DNA of 64,000 nucleotides, taken from positions 3,242,501 to 3,306,500 of the forward strand of contig NZ_CP048222.1 in NCBI RefSeq assembly GCF_010119975.1, read 5' to 3'. Below, in pieces: positions 45,978 to 56,528 of this stretch. The position numbers were made by a program, and so were the translations under genes. Positions within the stretch are counted from its first letter, which is position 1. Every line of letters starts with the position of its first letter. Under the pieces are notes generated by a model. That model ran no database searches, was not told the DNA's origin, and saw only the letters and a list, made by a program, of their open reading frames with translations. The DNA is from Rhodocytophaga rosea (GTDB lineage Bacteria > Bacteroidota > Bacteroidia > Cytophagales > 172606-1).

Positions 45978-47840
45978 TTACTGTTGGTGACCAGGATTGT
46001 TAACTAATTTATTATTTCTGTTCATTTCATCCCGGTGAATAGGCATGAAGTACATTTTATCGTCCCACTTACGGTTTTCTACGCCCGGATCTATATCCTG
46101 CACAGTATAAGTATATGTATAATTATCTTTGCTATACGCATACGCTGGTACCGTTTTTCCTGGTTTCAGTGTACCGGAAATTCTGATAATTCTTGCTTTC
46201 TGGCCAAGAGTTTCAGGCGCAATCATCCAGCGGCGGGCATCATAGAAACGTTGCTCTTCAAAGGCCATTTCTACATTCTTCTCATTTCTGTAACGATCCA
46301 TCAAAGCAGGTCCGGAATCATCAACAGCAGGCATGCCGGCCCGGAAACGGATTTTGTTTAACCATGCCAACGCTTCTGCTTCTTCACCTAATTCAATACA
46401 AGCTTCTATGTAATGGAACACAATTTCTGTAAACCTGATCTGAGGAGAAGGCACTGACTGTCTGGTATTCTGATCCTGAAAAGTTACGTTATCAATGGTA
46501 TTGTTGATAAATTTCCGTATTCCATATCCGGTACGGGTTCCATTCCAGTTTTCTATAGAGCTTTGCCGGGTATCCAGTCCCTGGTGAACAGTTGGACTGG
46601 CGGCACTTCCTATCTGGTATGTACCCATTTGTATCTCACCTCTTGGATCTATACCTTTTCCATCGGGGGTGCGGGTCTTAAAGGGTGCACCATCATACAA
46701 TACAGTAGCATAAAAACGTGGATCTCTATTGTCGTAAGGGGCAGCGGCATGTGCAGGATTAGTCCAGTCGAATTTGGTACCATCCATCATTTCATAATCA
46801 TCTACCAGGTTTTGAGTAGGCTCAGAGGAGGTCCAGCCGTGATAGCCATTAGGCATGTTATTGCGGGCAAACCAGGCGCCGTCTTCACTTTTTAAATCAT
46901 TAAAATATCTGATAAATATTCCATCTTTCTCGCCACCACCTGTAGAAAGATACATATTTGTGTAATTCTGGCGGCCTTGTTCAGGGGTAACCGGGGCAGC
47001 TAAATCAAGTGAATAGCCATATTGATTCAGATCGATTACAGCTTTAGCAGCATCTTTGGCCTTTTGCCATCTGGCTGCCTGATCACCACTGGTATACCCT
47101 AGTAATTCTTTATTGGAATACCCAGCTATTAAACCAGATTTAGCACTGGCAGCAGGAATATCATGCAGGTCGCTGGCTGCATAGGTTAGCACACGGGCTT
47201 TCAAAGCCAGTGCAGCGCCATAAGTTGCACGTCCTGCTTCCATAGATTTGCCCTGTAAGAGCAGAGCAGCTGAATCCAGGTCGCTCACAATAAAGTTCAC
47301 ACACTCCTCATAAGTATTTCTGGCTATGGTATAATCCGGATCGCCTAAAAGATATGGTGTTTTTACAATAGGAACTGCTCCATAATAACGCAGCATCTGG
47401 TTGTAAAAATAAGCTCTCATAAAATAACTTTCTCCTTTCAACCGGTCAGCAATTCCATTTGTACTTTCAAATTTAGGCACTGCCAGGTTTTGTAAGGCAA
47501 GATTTGCTGCCCGGATCATAGCGTACATATTACCCCAGGCATACGTATCGTTTACCCATCCGGTATTGGCAGGGCTAATAATAGATTCCATAATATCCTG
47601 TTTGCCAAAATTGTACAAGGCATTATCTGTAATGGTTTCCATATTCTGCTGGTCCAGTATTCCATCACGTAAGCCATTATACAATTCTGTAACAGCGGCA
47701 TCAGCAAGTGCAGCATCGCTCCAGACTGCCGTTCCCGGAGCTTTATCCAGGGGCTGTGTATTTAAGAAGTCATCCTTACAACCTAGCAGGACGGCTCCAG
47801 AAATCACCATGACTACAATATAATTTAGTATTTTTTTCAT
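45978..47840 (-). CDS. SusD/RagB family nutrient-binding outer membrane lipoprotein
   Basis: 620 residues. The signal peptide ends in the lipobox 'VLLGCKDD'. 'FLNTQPLDKAP' is the usual mature start. The TPR-like N-terminal half ('AEVKGESYFMRAYFYNQMLR'-type segment) and the C-terminal 'FEEQRFYDARRWM' signature of SusD are present. It forms the lid of the SusC transporter at the cell surface. The nutrient, probably a glycan or oligopeptide, cannot be inferred. It lies 94 bp after susC. Confidence 0.95.
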   Translation of the reverse strand: MKKILNYIVVMVISGAVLLGCKDDFLNTQPLDKAPGTAVWSDAALADAAVTELYNGLRDGILDQQNMETITDNALYNFGKQDIMESIISPANTGWVNDTYAWGNMYAMIRAANLALQNLAVPKFESTNGIADRLKGESYFMRAYFYNQMLRYYGAVPIVKTPYLLGDPDYTIARNTYEECVNFIVSDLDSAALLLQGKSMEAGRATYGAALALKARVLTYAASDLHDIPAASAKSGLIAGYSNKELLGYTSGDQAARWQKAKDAAKAVIDLNQYGYSLDLAAPVTPEQGRQNYTNMYLSTGGGEKDGIFIRYFNDLKSEDGAWFARNNMPNGYHGWTSSEPTQNLVDDYEMMDGTKFDWTNPAHAAAPYDNRDPRFYATVLYDGAPFKTRTPDGKGIDPRGEIQMGTYQIGSAASPTVHQGLDTRQSSIENWNGTRTGYGIRKFINNTIDNVTFQDQNTRQSVPSPQIRFTEIVFHYIEACIELGEEAEALAWLNKIRFRAGMPAVDDSGPALMDRYRNEKNVEMAFEEQRFYDARRWMIAPETLGQKARIIRISGTLKPGKTVPAYAYSKDNYTYTYTVQDIDPGVENRKWDDKMYFMPIHRDEMNRNNKLVNNPGHQQ

Positions 47841-47866
47841 CTGTTTAGATTTTAAACCTTTTATGT

Positions 47867-47918
47867 GAACCTTGCTATTACTTAGTATTTTATTAGTAGA
47901 CCGCTAATAACAAGGTTC
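47867..47918 (-). promoter_or_regulatory. Intercistronic hairpin between susC and susD
   Basis: GAACCTTG (47867-47874) pairs with CAAGGTTC (47911-47918), and TATTA (47876-47880) with TAATA (47905-47909), with one mismatch between. The loop is 24 nt. No T run follows on the minus strand. It may stabilise or separate the two messages. Confidence 0.5.
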
Positions 47919-47934
47919 AAGTATGTACTTTTAA

Positions 47935-50900
47935 TTAAAAAGTTAAGCTTATACCAGTATTAATAATTCTGGATTGTGGATAGTACTGCACATTTCCGTT
48001 GAGTGATTCAGGGTCGAAAATGTCTGTTTTATCCCAGGTAAGCAGGTTCAGCCCATTTACATATACTCTCAGGTAGTTCAATCCTACTTTTTGTCCCAGA
48101 GTTACTGGAAGGGTATAGCCTATTTCCAGGTTTTTCAAACGGATATAATCTGTATTCTTCAGCCAATAAGTATTGTTATTAGAGAAGTATTGATTATTTC
48201 TGTCAACGGTACGTGGATGCTCAGTGCTGGGATTATCTACGGTCCAGCGGTTTTCATAGCTCCAGGCCAGGAAGTTACCAATTGTACCTGATTCTGTTTG
48301 CAAATAGATTTCTCCTCCGGCAGCTCCCTGAAACAACACTGATAAATCAAAGTTTTTATACCTGGCTCCAATATTAAGACCTCCCTGGAAAGTAGGCTGG
48401 CTGTTTTTGTTTCTTCTCACCATATCATCCCCATTTAGTTTGCCATCCCCATTTATATCCTTAAACTTCATGTCTCCCGGACGAAGTGTACTAGCACCTA
48501 CGCCACTATAATCCAGTGTATTAGCATCTATATCAGCTTGTGTAGCAAAAATACCGTCATACTCATAAAAATTTCCGGTATTAATAGGCTTTCCGGTAGA
48601 TCTCTGATATTCAGGTGCGCCTGGTGTTTCATCCCAGAATATAATTTTATTCTTAGCATATCCACCATTTACACTCACGTTATAGCTGAAATCACCTACC
48701 TGGTCATTATAGCCAATATTGAATTCAAATCCGCGGTTTTTAACTTTTCCTATATTTTCGGCAGGCAATGTCATACCTGTAGTTTGAGGAATAGAAGCAC
48801 TTCTGCGCCATAAGATATTAGAACGGTTATTCTCGAATACATCAAGTTCAAAGAATATTTTTCCGTCCAGCATTTGTCCATCTAAACCTAATCCGGCATT
48901 ATTAGCTACTTCCCAGGTAAGAGCAGTGTTAGGTACTCCATTTTCACGCAGGGTTTTTGCAAGCTGTCCTCCTATAGGATAGGTATTATAAGCATAAGTA
49001 GCCAGGTAATCGTACTCCCTTAATGCACCTTCAAATTCTACATAATCATTACCCAGCTGCCCCCAGGAACCTCTTAGTTTTAAGTTACTGATAAAGCGGA
49101 TATTGTTTTTAAAGAAAGCTTCTTCAGAAATTCTCCATCCGGCTGTAATTCCTGGGAAAAATCCGTAGCGGGTATTTTCCGGGAACATATACGAGCCATC
49201 ATAACGCCATAAAAATTCTGCTATATATTTCTCTTTAAAGTTATATCCGACACGGCCGAAATAGCTCAAACGGGCACGTTCCCAGGCACTTCCACTATTA
49301 TCTTTTTCACGGTCGCCCCCGGCAAACAGCTGATCAATAGCTGTTGAGGGGAAGAATCTGCGGCTTGCATTGAAAAATTGTCTATTAGATGTTTCTCTGT
49401 TTATACCAGCGAGTAAGGTTATCGCATGCTGCTCAGCAAAGGTACGGTCATAGGAGATGATACCTGTAAGCAAGGCATTAATCTGATCGCCGCTGCCCTG
49501 ATTCATCTGTGCCTGAGAAGGCCCACGTTGTACCTTTTGCAATTTAGGCGTTACTCCGTCAGCTTCTAATGTTTTATTATCCCAGCTATAGATATACCAT
49601 GGAATCTCAAATCTTTTGGTTTGCTGTATATATTTATCAAGGGCGGCTGTTCCGCTCACTTTCAATCCCTGTACCCAAGGAATGGAGATATTGATTGTAC
49701 CATTGCTCTGTAAATAATACCGGGTATCTTTATCATATCCCGACTGACTTGTAGTGATTAACACAGGTTGTTCACCATTCTCAATGTCAGGACCTGGCAA
49801 GCCATTAGGCCAGTAGGCCGGGCGGTAAGGATACCCACGCATTAACATCCTGAAAATTGTTCCGGCCGATCTGGTAGGAAATTCACGGTTTTCCTGGCGG
49901 CCTACCACACCGAGTGAGGTAGTAATGTATTTATTTACTGTTGCATCCAGATTTAAACGCAGGTCGAATTGCTTGTAGCCAGTTGCTGAATTTCTATAAA
50001 AGGCATCCTGATTTTGATAACCTATAGAAGCCAGATATTTTACATTTTCAGAACCACCATTAAGTTGCAGATTATGACGTGACTGAGGAGACCACGGCTT
50101 TAACGCTGCATCGAACCAGTCTGTATTTGGATGTGTCCATTGATTAGAACCATCTCTGAACTTCTGCATGTCGTCCGGTTTGAATGTAGCATTGGTTACT
50201 GCTCCATTATCGGGCCTTGTAAAAGTTCCGTTAGTTTTAAAAGCTTCGGAGGCTGCACTCCAGTATTGAGAAGGTAGATTATACAAATCTATTTCATTTA
50301 CCATCTGGGCATATTGTGCAGCTGTAGCCATTTTAGGTATAATGGTTGGTTGCGCCCATCCCTGATTAAACGTATATGACAACTCAGGTTTGCCGGTTTT
50401 ACCACGTTTGGTAGTTACCAGAATAACTCCATTTGCTGCTCTGGAACCATAAATAGCGGCAGCTGCATCTTTTAATACAGAAATGCTTTCAATATCAGCC
50501 GGATTTAACCTTTCAAGACCACCCTCTCTGGCGGGAACCCCATCAATTACAATTAAAGCATTATTATTTCCTAAGGTATTAGAACCTCTGATACGGATGG
50601 TAGATCCATCATATCCTGGTTCACCGCTTCTGTTGGTAGCAATAACACCGGGCATACGGCCAGCAATGGAATTTGAAATATTAACAGAAGGAGATTTTTG
50701 TAATTCGGCTCCCTTTACAGTAGCTACAGAGCCAGTTACTGTTACTTTTTTCTGTTCGCCATAGCCTACTACTACTACTTCTTCCAAAGATTGTATATCG
50801 TCAGCCATAGTAATATTTATGGAAGTCCGGTTGTTAATCGGAACTTCCTGTGTAGCATATCCAATAAAGGAGAACACCAACGTTCCATTACCATCTGGTG

Positions 50901-51498
50901 CAGTCAAAGTATATTTACCGTCCGCATCAGTAGTAGTCCCAGTTGTAGTTCCTTTAATAATTACGTTTACACCGGGCAAGCCACTATTCTGGTCATCTAC
51001 GACTGTTCCTGTAATAGTTACATCAGCAAATAAACTTCTTGTTCTTTGAAGCGCTATTTTTTCCAGCGAAACTCTACTCACCTGCTGCATTGCTTCGGAT
51101 TGGGAATTGGAAGCCAGCAGGAAATTGTTTTCTATTTTTTGCAGGCCGGATGTTTCTTTGTTGGCTACTATAATATAAAAGTTATCAGCTGTCTTTTTAT
51201 ATTTTAGAGAAAATGACCTCAGCACTTGTGTGAGCGCATCTTCCAGAGAATTGAACTTTGTTTCAGATATACTTACTTCTTTGTCTTCTATCAGTTCCGA
51301 TTTATAGGCAATAGAAACCCTGTATTTTGTTTCCAGGTCTTTTAAAATACTTTTTAAAGTACGCTTACTGGCTTGCTCTACTGCATAGGTTTCGCTTGCC
51401 ACATCGGGTTTGTAGGAAGCAAACACCTGTCCGCTGGAAGATAAACCGTAGCAGCACACAACCATGATGAGGCTGCAGCGTTGTAGGATTTGTTTCAT
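47935..51498 (-). CDS. SusC/RagA family TonB-dependent transporter with STN signalling domain
   Basis: 1187 residues. A signal peptide is followed by a secretin/TonB N-terminal short (STN) domain (about 42-112), which talks to a FecR anti-sigma factor. Next come a carboxypeptidase-regulatory-like domain (about 158-232, 'GTVVDDQNSGLPGVNVIIKG'), the plug ('VVVGYGEQKK', then 'RIRGSNTLGNNNALIVIDGV') and a long beta-barrel ending 'INTGISLTF', the C-terminal aromatic signature. It imports a SusD-bound nutrient with energy from TonB. FecR lies directly upstream. Confidence 0.96.
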   Translation of the reverse strand: MKQILQRCSLIMVVCCYGLSSSGQVFASYKPDVASETYAVEQASKRTLKSILKDLETKYRVSIAYKSELIEDKEVSISETKFNSLEDALTQVLRSFSLKYKKTADNFYIIVANKETSGLQKIENNFLLASNSQSEAMQQVSRVSLEKIALQRTRSLFADVTITGTVVDDQNSGLPGVNVIIKGTTTGTTTDADGKYTLTAPDGNGTLVFSFIGYATQEVPINNRTSINITMADDIQSLEEVVVVGYGEQKKVTVTGSVATVKGAELQKSPSVNISNSIAGRMPGVIATNRSGEPGYDGSTIRIRGSNTLGNNNALIVIDGVPAREGGLERLNPADIESISVLKDAAAAIYGSRAANGVILVTTKRGKTGKPELSYTFNQGWAQPTIIPKMATAAQYAQMVNEIDLYNLPSQYWSAASEAFKTNGTFTRPDNGAVTNATFKPDDMQKFRDGSNQWTHPNTDWFDAALKPWSPQSRHNLQLNGGSENVKYLASIGYQNQDAFYRNSATGYKQFDLRLNLDATVNKYITTSLGVVGRQENREFPTRSAGTIFRMLMRGYPYRPAYWPNGLPGPDIENGEQPVLITTSQSGYDKDTRYYLQSNGTINISIPWVQGLKVSGTAALDKYIQQTKRFEIPWYIYSWDNKTLEADGVTPKLQKVQRGPSQAQMNQGSGDQINALLTGIISYDRTFAEQHAITLLAGINRETSNRQFFNASRRFFPSTAIDQLFAGGDREKDNSGSAWERARLSYFGRVGYNFKEKYIAEFLWRYDGSYMFPENTRYGFFPGITAGWRISEEAFFKNNIRFISNLKLRGSWGQLGNDYVEFEGALREYDYLATYAYNTYPIGGQLAKTLRENGVPNTALTWEVANNAGLGLDGQMLDGKIFFELDVFENNRSNILWRRSASIPQTTGMTLPAENIGKVKNRGFEFNIGYNDQVGDFSYNVSVNGGYAKNKIIFWDETPGAPEYQRSTGKPINTGNFYEYDGIFATQADIDANTLDYSGVGASTLRPGDMKFKDINGDGKLNGDDMVRRNKNSQPTFQGGLNIGARYKNFDLSVLFQGAAGGEIYLQTESGTIGNFLAWSYENRWTVDNPSTEHPRTVDRNNQYFSNNNTYWLKNTDYIRLKNLEIGYTLPVTLGQKVGLNYLRVYVNGLNLLTWDKTDIFDPESLNGNVQYYPQSRIINTGISLTF

Positions 51499-51603
51499 GA
51501 GGTTAATGGTTTAGATAAATACATTTTAAATAATAGGAAAACTTAGAAATATACAATTTTTATCCAGACATAAGAGTAGAAAGATTTAGGTTCATACTTG
51601 AAA

Positions 51604-52674
51604 TTATTTAGTTGTTTGCATTTTACGAACAGTAACCTGGTTGCCGGTACGGGTAATTTTTATTTCGAACGTCTGGGCAATGTACTGTAGCAGAATATCG
51701 GTATTGCCTAACGGAATGGAGCCCGATACCTGTTGCTGTAATAACTCAGGGTGAATCACTTTCACATCGAATCCATAATTGGTTTCCAATAGCTGTGTAA
51801 TCTCAAGCAGGCTGGTGTTATCCAGCAGAAGTTTTTCTGATTTCCAGGAAGAATAAATTTCGGGATCTACTTTCTTCTTGATATACCTGTCAGAATCTTC
51901 GTTAAATTCCACTAGTTCGCCGGGTTGCATCAGAAAGCTGGTTTCTGTCTGGTTCATCTCATGGGTTTCTGAAATATTTAGTTTGATGCTGCCTGACTGA
52001 AGTACAATACGGGTTTTGTTTTTTCTCCGGGATACATCGAATTCTGTTCCCAGTACTTCTACCTGCAGAAAATCATCCGTATGTACAATAAATTTCTGGT
52101 GGCTTGCCGTATGCACAACCGAAAAAAATGCTTCCCCTTCCAGCCATACTTCCCGCAGCATATTTCCTGACCAGTCTTCCGCAAAAGAAAGGGTAGAATT
52201 GGCATTCAATGTGACAACAGACCCGTCTGGCAAGGTTATTTTTTTAGTTTCTCCATAAGCAGTAGTATACTTATTTGTATGTGTCCAATCTTTCAGCAGA
52301 AAATAAGCCAGGGCTACTACTAATATACCAGCGATACCGGCAGCAATCTTTTGCATATTGAATATAAAGCTGTCGGCCTGTTTTTTTACAGAGATTTCAG
52401 AAAAAAATGTTTTGTCTCTGGCAATGGTTTGTGCAGTAATCGTATTTTCCAGAATAGTCCATATCTGATTTGCTTTATGTGCAGGCATTATTTTGCGCTC
52501 AAACGGAATAGCTTCAATAATACTTCTTGCGTCGGCGATGGCTTGCTGCTGCCCGGGATGTTCCACAATCCATTTGTGCCAGAAAGCCTCAGACTCCCTG
52601 GTCGGACGCTGTACCCATTCCTGGAAACAGGCATCCATTACAAAATCATCGGTGGTATACCCTTCAAACTGCAT
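51604..52674 (-). CDS. FecR family anti-sigma factor
   Basis: 356 residues. The N-terminal cytoplasmic part with the sigma-binding helices is followed by one membrane helix (about 112-130, 'AAGIAGILVVALAYFLL'). The periplasmic FecR domain has 'TAYGETKKITLPDGSVVTLNANS' and 'REVWLEGEAFF'. A DUF4974-like C-terminal domain ('LLLDNTSLLEITQLLETNYGF') is the part that meets the STN domain of SusC. It holds the ECF sigma factor inactive until the transporter signals. Confidence 0.94.
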   Translation of the reverse strand: MQFEGYTTDDFVMDACFQEWVQRPTRESEAFWHKWIVEHPGQQQAIADARSIIEAIPFERKIMPAHKANQIWTILENTITAQTIARDKTFFSEISVKKQADSFIFNMQKIAAGIAGILVVALAYFLLKDWTHTNKYTTAYGETKKITLPDGSVVTLNANSTLSFAEDWSGNMLREVWLEGEAFFSVVHTASHQKFIVHTDDFLQVEVLGTEFDVSRRKNKTRIVLQSGSIKLNISETHEMNQTETSFLMQPGELVEFNEDSDRYIKKKVDPEIYSSWKSEKLLLDNTSLLEITQLLETNYGFDVKVIHPELLQQQVSGSIPLGNTDILLQYIAQTFEIKITRTGNQVTVRKMQTTK

Positions 52675-52902
52675 AGAGGTCGGTATATATTGTACCAGAA
52701 TGGTGTTGATATAGCGGTTGTATTACTAAAGAGGGAAAGTATAGTGGTTTGTCCCTGCTTTTCTCAATAATATTTTCATTTTTTTCTAAAACCCCAAATA
52801 CCTGCCTGGTTTCTTGTATATGCGCATAATAAGGTTAACTATTTCTATGAAAGTGGAAGGCCTCACGGCTGTGGTAATGTACAGAATGTATAGGTAAAGG
52901 AA

Positions 52903-53544
52903 TTAAATACCAATAAATACACTAAGCAGAAGACTGTAAAAGAAATCCTGTTTGTGTAATTCTTTGCGTAGCACTTGTATGGCCAAAGAAACCAGATTTC
53001 TTACCGATTTATAGGAAAGTGACATCACCTCCATTATTTCTTCGTAGCTCAATTTCTCGTAATAACGTAGATAGAGTGCTTCTTTCTGACGTTTGGGTAA
53101 ATGATTCATAGAAAGCGCAAGCTTATCGTGCCCCTCTTCCAGGATTTGCTCATGAATTAATTCGGCTTCGCTAGATTCAGCATGGGTTGTCTCCAGGAAG
53201 TCAGCGGCTTGCCGGGATAGATTCATTTGTTTTTTTCTGTTTTCAATTTTACTAATTAACTGCCGCCTGAATGCAACCAGCAAATAATATTTGATTGTTT
53301 TCACCTGAGCCAGATTCTTTCTTCTCAGCCACAAATCCAGAAATAATTCCTGAATACAATCGCATACCATTTCCTCGTCTGAAACTATGGTGAGCCCATA
53401 TCCATACAGCATATCCTTGTACTGCACAAATATGTACGAATATGCCTGCTGGTTGCCTCCTGTAAAAGAACGCCATATCTCAGGTTCATTCTCAGGAATG
53501 AACAGATCAGGGATGACAGCAGGTTTTTCTATGGGCGTAAACAT
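52903..53544 (-). CDS. ECF RNA polymerase sigma factor (sigma-70 family)
   Basis: 213 residues. Region 2 includes 'YKDMLYGYGLTIVSDEEM' and 'CDCIQELFLDLW' for core and -10 binding. Region 4 includes 'LPKRQKEALYLRYYEKLSYEEIMEVMSLSY' with the HTH that reads the -35 element. It is upstream of fecR and susC, the usual arrangement in which substrate import switches on the locus. The gap of 228 bp to fecR may hold its own target promoter. Confidence 0.93.
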   Translation of the reverse strand: MFTPIEKPAVIPDLFIPENEPEIWRSFTGGNQQAYSYIFVQYKDMLYGYGLTIVSDEEMVCDCIQELFLDLWLRRKNLAQVKTIKYYLLVAFRRQLISKIENRKKQMNLSRQAADFLETTHAESSEAELIHEQILEEGHDKLALSMNHLPKRQKEALYLRYYEKLSYEEIMEVMSLSYKSVRNLVSLAIQVLRKELHKQDFFYSLLLSVFIGI

Positions 53545-53953
53545 AACATAACAATTAGATCAGGCGTGCCGGTAAGACTATAGAAATAACTGGCAATAAT
53601 TATAAATTAAAACAATAAAATCAAATCAAACAACTTCTAAATTTTAGCTTTAGTAAAAGCCAATAAAAAACAGCTATGCTCTTGCGGATAGTAATACTTC
53701 TTATTTTATCAATTCCATTTATTTTTTTCACAAAAGGCTATGCTCCATCAACCAGCATAAGACACAGAATAGGCAATTTATTAGTACTATAGTTTAATAA
53801 CAATAATAGATACTTAAAGAATGAAAATCTTTCTATATATTATCCAGTTCTGACTATATTTTATCTTTTTGAAGCGCCTTATTTAGTTGCCAGGCTATAA
53901 AATTATAAACCTTTGAATGATGAGCAACAAAGGTTAGCTCTCAATGTTATAGA
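53545..53953. other. Intergenic region with a possible 38-codon ORF (53676-53792, plus)
   Basis: The stretch upstream of the sigma gene is AT-rich. The only coding hint is a plus-strand frame from ATG 53676 to TAG 53792. It encodes a hydrophobic N-terminus (LLRIVILLILSIPFIFF) like a signal or anchor segment. There is no convincing ribosome site, so coding status is doubtful. Confidence 0.3.
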
Positions 53954-53993
53954 AACAAAAAGGCTGAAACCTTGCGATTTCAGCCTTTTTGTT
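53954..53993. terminator. Strong bidirectional terminator after aconitase
   Basis: A 16-bp perfect stem (53954-53969 with 53978-53993) encloses 8 nt, with A and T runs in the stem ends. It ends the aconitase transcript, which runs towards it on the minus strand. Confidence 0.85.
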
Positions 53994-54008
53994 ATAACTG
54001 ACGATAAC

Positions 54009-56294
54009 CTATTTCGCCACCTCAGTCTCCTGGCGATTTTGTAAACGGATCAGATTAAGCGCAGAACCAGCCTTAAACCATTCGATCTGGCCTTCATTGT
54101 AGGTATGATTGGCCAGTACATAATCCTTAGAACCGTTGGCATGATTCAGGATAATGATCAATGGAACACCGGGCGTAAAATCTTTCAGACCTATAATGTC
54201 AATCGAATCATCCTCCTGTACTTTATCATAATCCTTAGGATTCATAAATGTTAGTCCCAGCATCCCCTGTTTTTTCAGGTTGGTTTCATGAATACGGGCA
54301 AATGATTTCACCAGTATCGCCCGAACGCCTAAATGTCTGGGTTCCATCGCTGCATGTTCCCGGGAAGAACCTTCTCCATAATTCTCATCTCCAATTACTA
54401 CAGAACCAATACCAGAAGCTTTATAGGCACGGGCAACGGCCGGCACTTCCGCATACGTTCCAGAAAGCTGGTTTTTTACACTATTGGTGCGGTCGTTATA
54501 GGCATTGGTAGCTCCAATCAGCATATTATTAGATATGTTATCCAGATGACCTCTGTATTTGAGCCAGGGACCAGCCATAGAAATATGGTCAGTAGTACAT
54601 TTGCCTTTCGCTTTAATCAACAGTTTTAAGCCGGTCAGGTCGGTGCCTTCCCAGGGTTTAAATCCTTCGAGCAGTTGCAGGCGGTCGGAAAGCGGATCTA
54701 CTTTCACCTGTACGCCAGTGCCATCTTCTGCGGGAGCCAGATACCCGGCATCTTCTACGGCAAATCCTTTAATCGGCAATTCCAGTCCTTTTGGTTCATC
54801 GAGTTTTACCTGCTTGCCTTCTTCATTGGTTAACGTATCAGTTACTGGATTAAAAGTAAGATCACCTGCCAGGGCCAAAGCTGTAACAATTTCCGGAGAG
54901 GCTACAAAGGCATGTGTATTGGGGTTGCCATCATTGCGTTTGGCAAAATTCCGGTTAAATGACGTAATAATAGAATTTTTACGGTTGGGATCATCCATAT
55001 GCCGTGCCCACTGTCCGATACATGGTCCGCAGGCATTGGCCAGCACGACACCGCCCATCTCATCAAAAGTTTGCAGCAAACCGTCTCTTTCAGTGGTATA
55101 ACGCACCAGTTCAGAACCTGGTGTAACAGTAAATTCAGATTTTGCCTTCAGATTTTTAGAAACGGCCTGTTCAGCAATAGAAGCTGCCCTGGTCATATCT
55201 TCATAGGAAGAGTTGGTACAGGAACCGATCAAACCTACTTCCAGTTTAGCCGGCCAGCCATGCTCTTTTACCGCTTTTGAAAACTGCGATAAAGGCCATG
55301 CCGCATCAGGCGTAAACGGTCCGTTGATGTGTGGTTCCAGTTCAGAAAGGTTGATCTCAATCAGCTGGTCATAGTATTTAGCCGGATCAGCATATACTTC
55401 ATCATCAGCCCGTAAATATCTGGCTACTTTGTCCGCTTCAGCCGCTATATCCGCCCGTTCAGTACCTTCCAGGTATTCTTTCATTTTCTTATCATAGGCA
55501 AATACCGAAGTGGTAGCTCCGATTTCAGCACCCATGTTACAAATAGTGGCTTTGCCGGTACAGGAAATACTTTCCGCTCCATCGCCAAAATATTCTACAA
55601 TATATCCGGTTCCTCCTTTTACGGTCAGAATGCCAGCTACTTTCAGAATTACGTCTTTGGCAGCTGTCCAGCCACTGAGTTTACCGGTTAGCTTTACGCC
55701 AATAAATTTAGGAAACTTCAACTCCCAGGCCATTCCGGCCATTACGTCTACCGCATCAGCACCCCCTACCCCAATCGCAATCATTCCCAAACCACCGGCA
55801 TTGGGCGTATGAGAGTCCGTTCCGATCATCATCCCACCAGGAAAAGCATAATTTTCCAGTACCACCTGGTGAATAATACCAGCACCGGCTTTCCAGAAAC
55901 CAATGCCATATTTATTAGAAACAGAAGCCAGGAAATCATATACTTCCTTGTTCTGGTTATTGGCGGTTGCCAGATCCTGGTCTGCACCAATTTTTGCCTG
56001 TATCAGGTGATCGCAATGCACCGTTGAAGGCACAGAGACTTTGGATTTACCGGCTTGCATAAACTGCAATAATGCCATTTGAGCCGTTGCATCCTGCATG
56101 GCTACCCGATCCGGCGCAAAATCAACATAGGTTTTACCTCTGTCGAAAGCTTTGGTAGGCGTGCCTTCATACAAGTGGGCATACAATATTTTTTCGGACA
56201 AGGTAAGCGGACGGCCAACTACTTTTCTGGCTGCTTCTACACGTTCCCCGAAACGGGCATATACTGCCCTGATCATTTCTATATCAAAAGCCAT
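54009..56294 (-). CDS. acn: Aconitate hydratase (mitochondrial-type)
   Basis: 761 residues, the length of mitochondrial-type aconitase. It interconverts citrate and isocitrate in the TCA cycle with a labile [4Fe-4S] cluster. The cluster cysteines are in '[13 protein letters not shown]' and '[10 protein letters not shown]'. '[14 protein letters not shown]' and '[18 protein letters not shown]' are the other active-site signatures. It is a client of the SUF system at the start of the window. A TAnnTTTG promoter core is found upstream, together with a single perfect DnaA-box-like TTATCCACA at 56392-56400. Confidence 0.97.
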   Translation of the reverse strand: MAFDIEMIRAVYARFGERVEAARKVVGRPLTLSEKILYAHLYEGTPTKAFDRGKTYVDFAPDRVAMQDATAQMALLQFMQAGKSKVSVPSTVHCDHLIQAKIGADQDLATANNQNKEVYDFLASVSNKYGIGFWKAGAGIIHQVVLENYAFPGGMMIGTDSHTPNAGGLGMIAIGVGGADAVDVMAGMAWELKFPKFIGVKLTGKLSGWTAAKDVILKVAGILTVKGGTGYIVEYFGDGAESISCTGKATICNMGAEIGATTSVFAYDKKMKEYLEGTERADIAAEADKVARYLRADDEVYADPAKYYDQLIEINLSELEPHINGPFTPDAAWPLSQFSKAVKEHGWPAKLEVGLIGSCTNSSYEDMTRAASIAEQAVSKNLKAKSEFTVTPGSELVRYTTERDGLLQTFDEMGGVVLANACGPCIGQWARHMDDPNRKNSIITSFNRNFAKRNDGNPNTHAFVASPEIVTALALAGDLTFNPVTDTLTNEEGKQVKLDEPKGLELPIKGFAVEDAGYLAPAEDGTGVQVKVDPLSDRLQLLEGFKPWEGTDLTGLKLLIKAKGKCTTDHISMAGPWLKYRGHLDNISNNMLIGATNAYNDRTNSVKNQLSGTYAEVPAVARAYKASGIGSVVIGDENYGEGSSREHAAMEPRHLGVRAILVKSFARIHETNLKKQGMLGLTFMNPKDYDKVQEDDSIDIIGLKDFTPGVPLIIILNHANGSKDYVLANHTYNEGQIEWFKAGSALNLIRLQNRQETEVAK

Positions 56295-56346
56295 ATTTGT
56301 TATATATTTAAAGGAATAACAATTGTATTATGCAAAATGGTGCGAA

Positions 56347-56354
56347 CAAAATTA
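56347..56354 (-). promoter_or_regulatory. Probable -7 promoter element of the aconitase gene
   Basis: On the minus strand TAATTTTG fits TAnnTTTG, with transcription expected near 56340 and a leader of about 45 nt. No clean -33 TTTG is seen. Confidence 0.5.
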
Positions 56355-56528
56355 TTAAAATATAAATGATTTAAAAATAAATCATATGGACTTATCCACA
56401 GAACCCAAAAACAGTTTCTAAGCAAAAGAAGTAAGAAATAGCAGAGAAAATTATCAGTTTAACTGAAAACTTTATATAAAATTCTGCCGTCGCATCATCC
56501 TGAAAAACGAACTCTTTGCCTGATTTTA

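Noticed and set aside
42507-53544. A polysaccharide utilisation locus with a predictable substrate
   Set aside because: There are no glycoside hydrolases, lyases or sulfatases beside the SusCD pair, so no substrate can be named.
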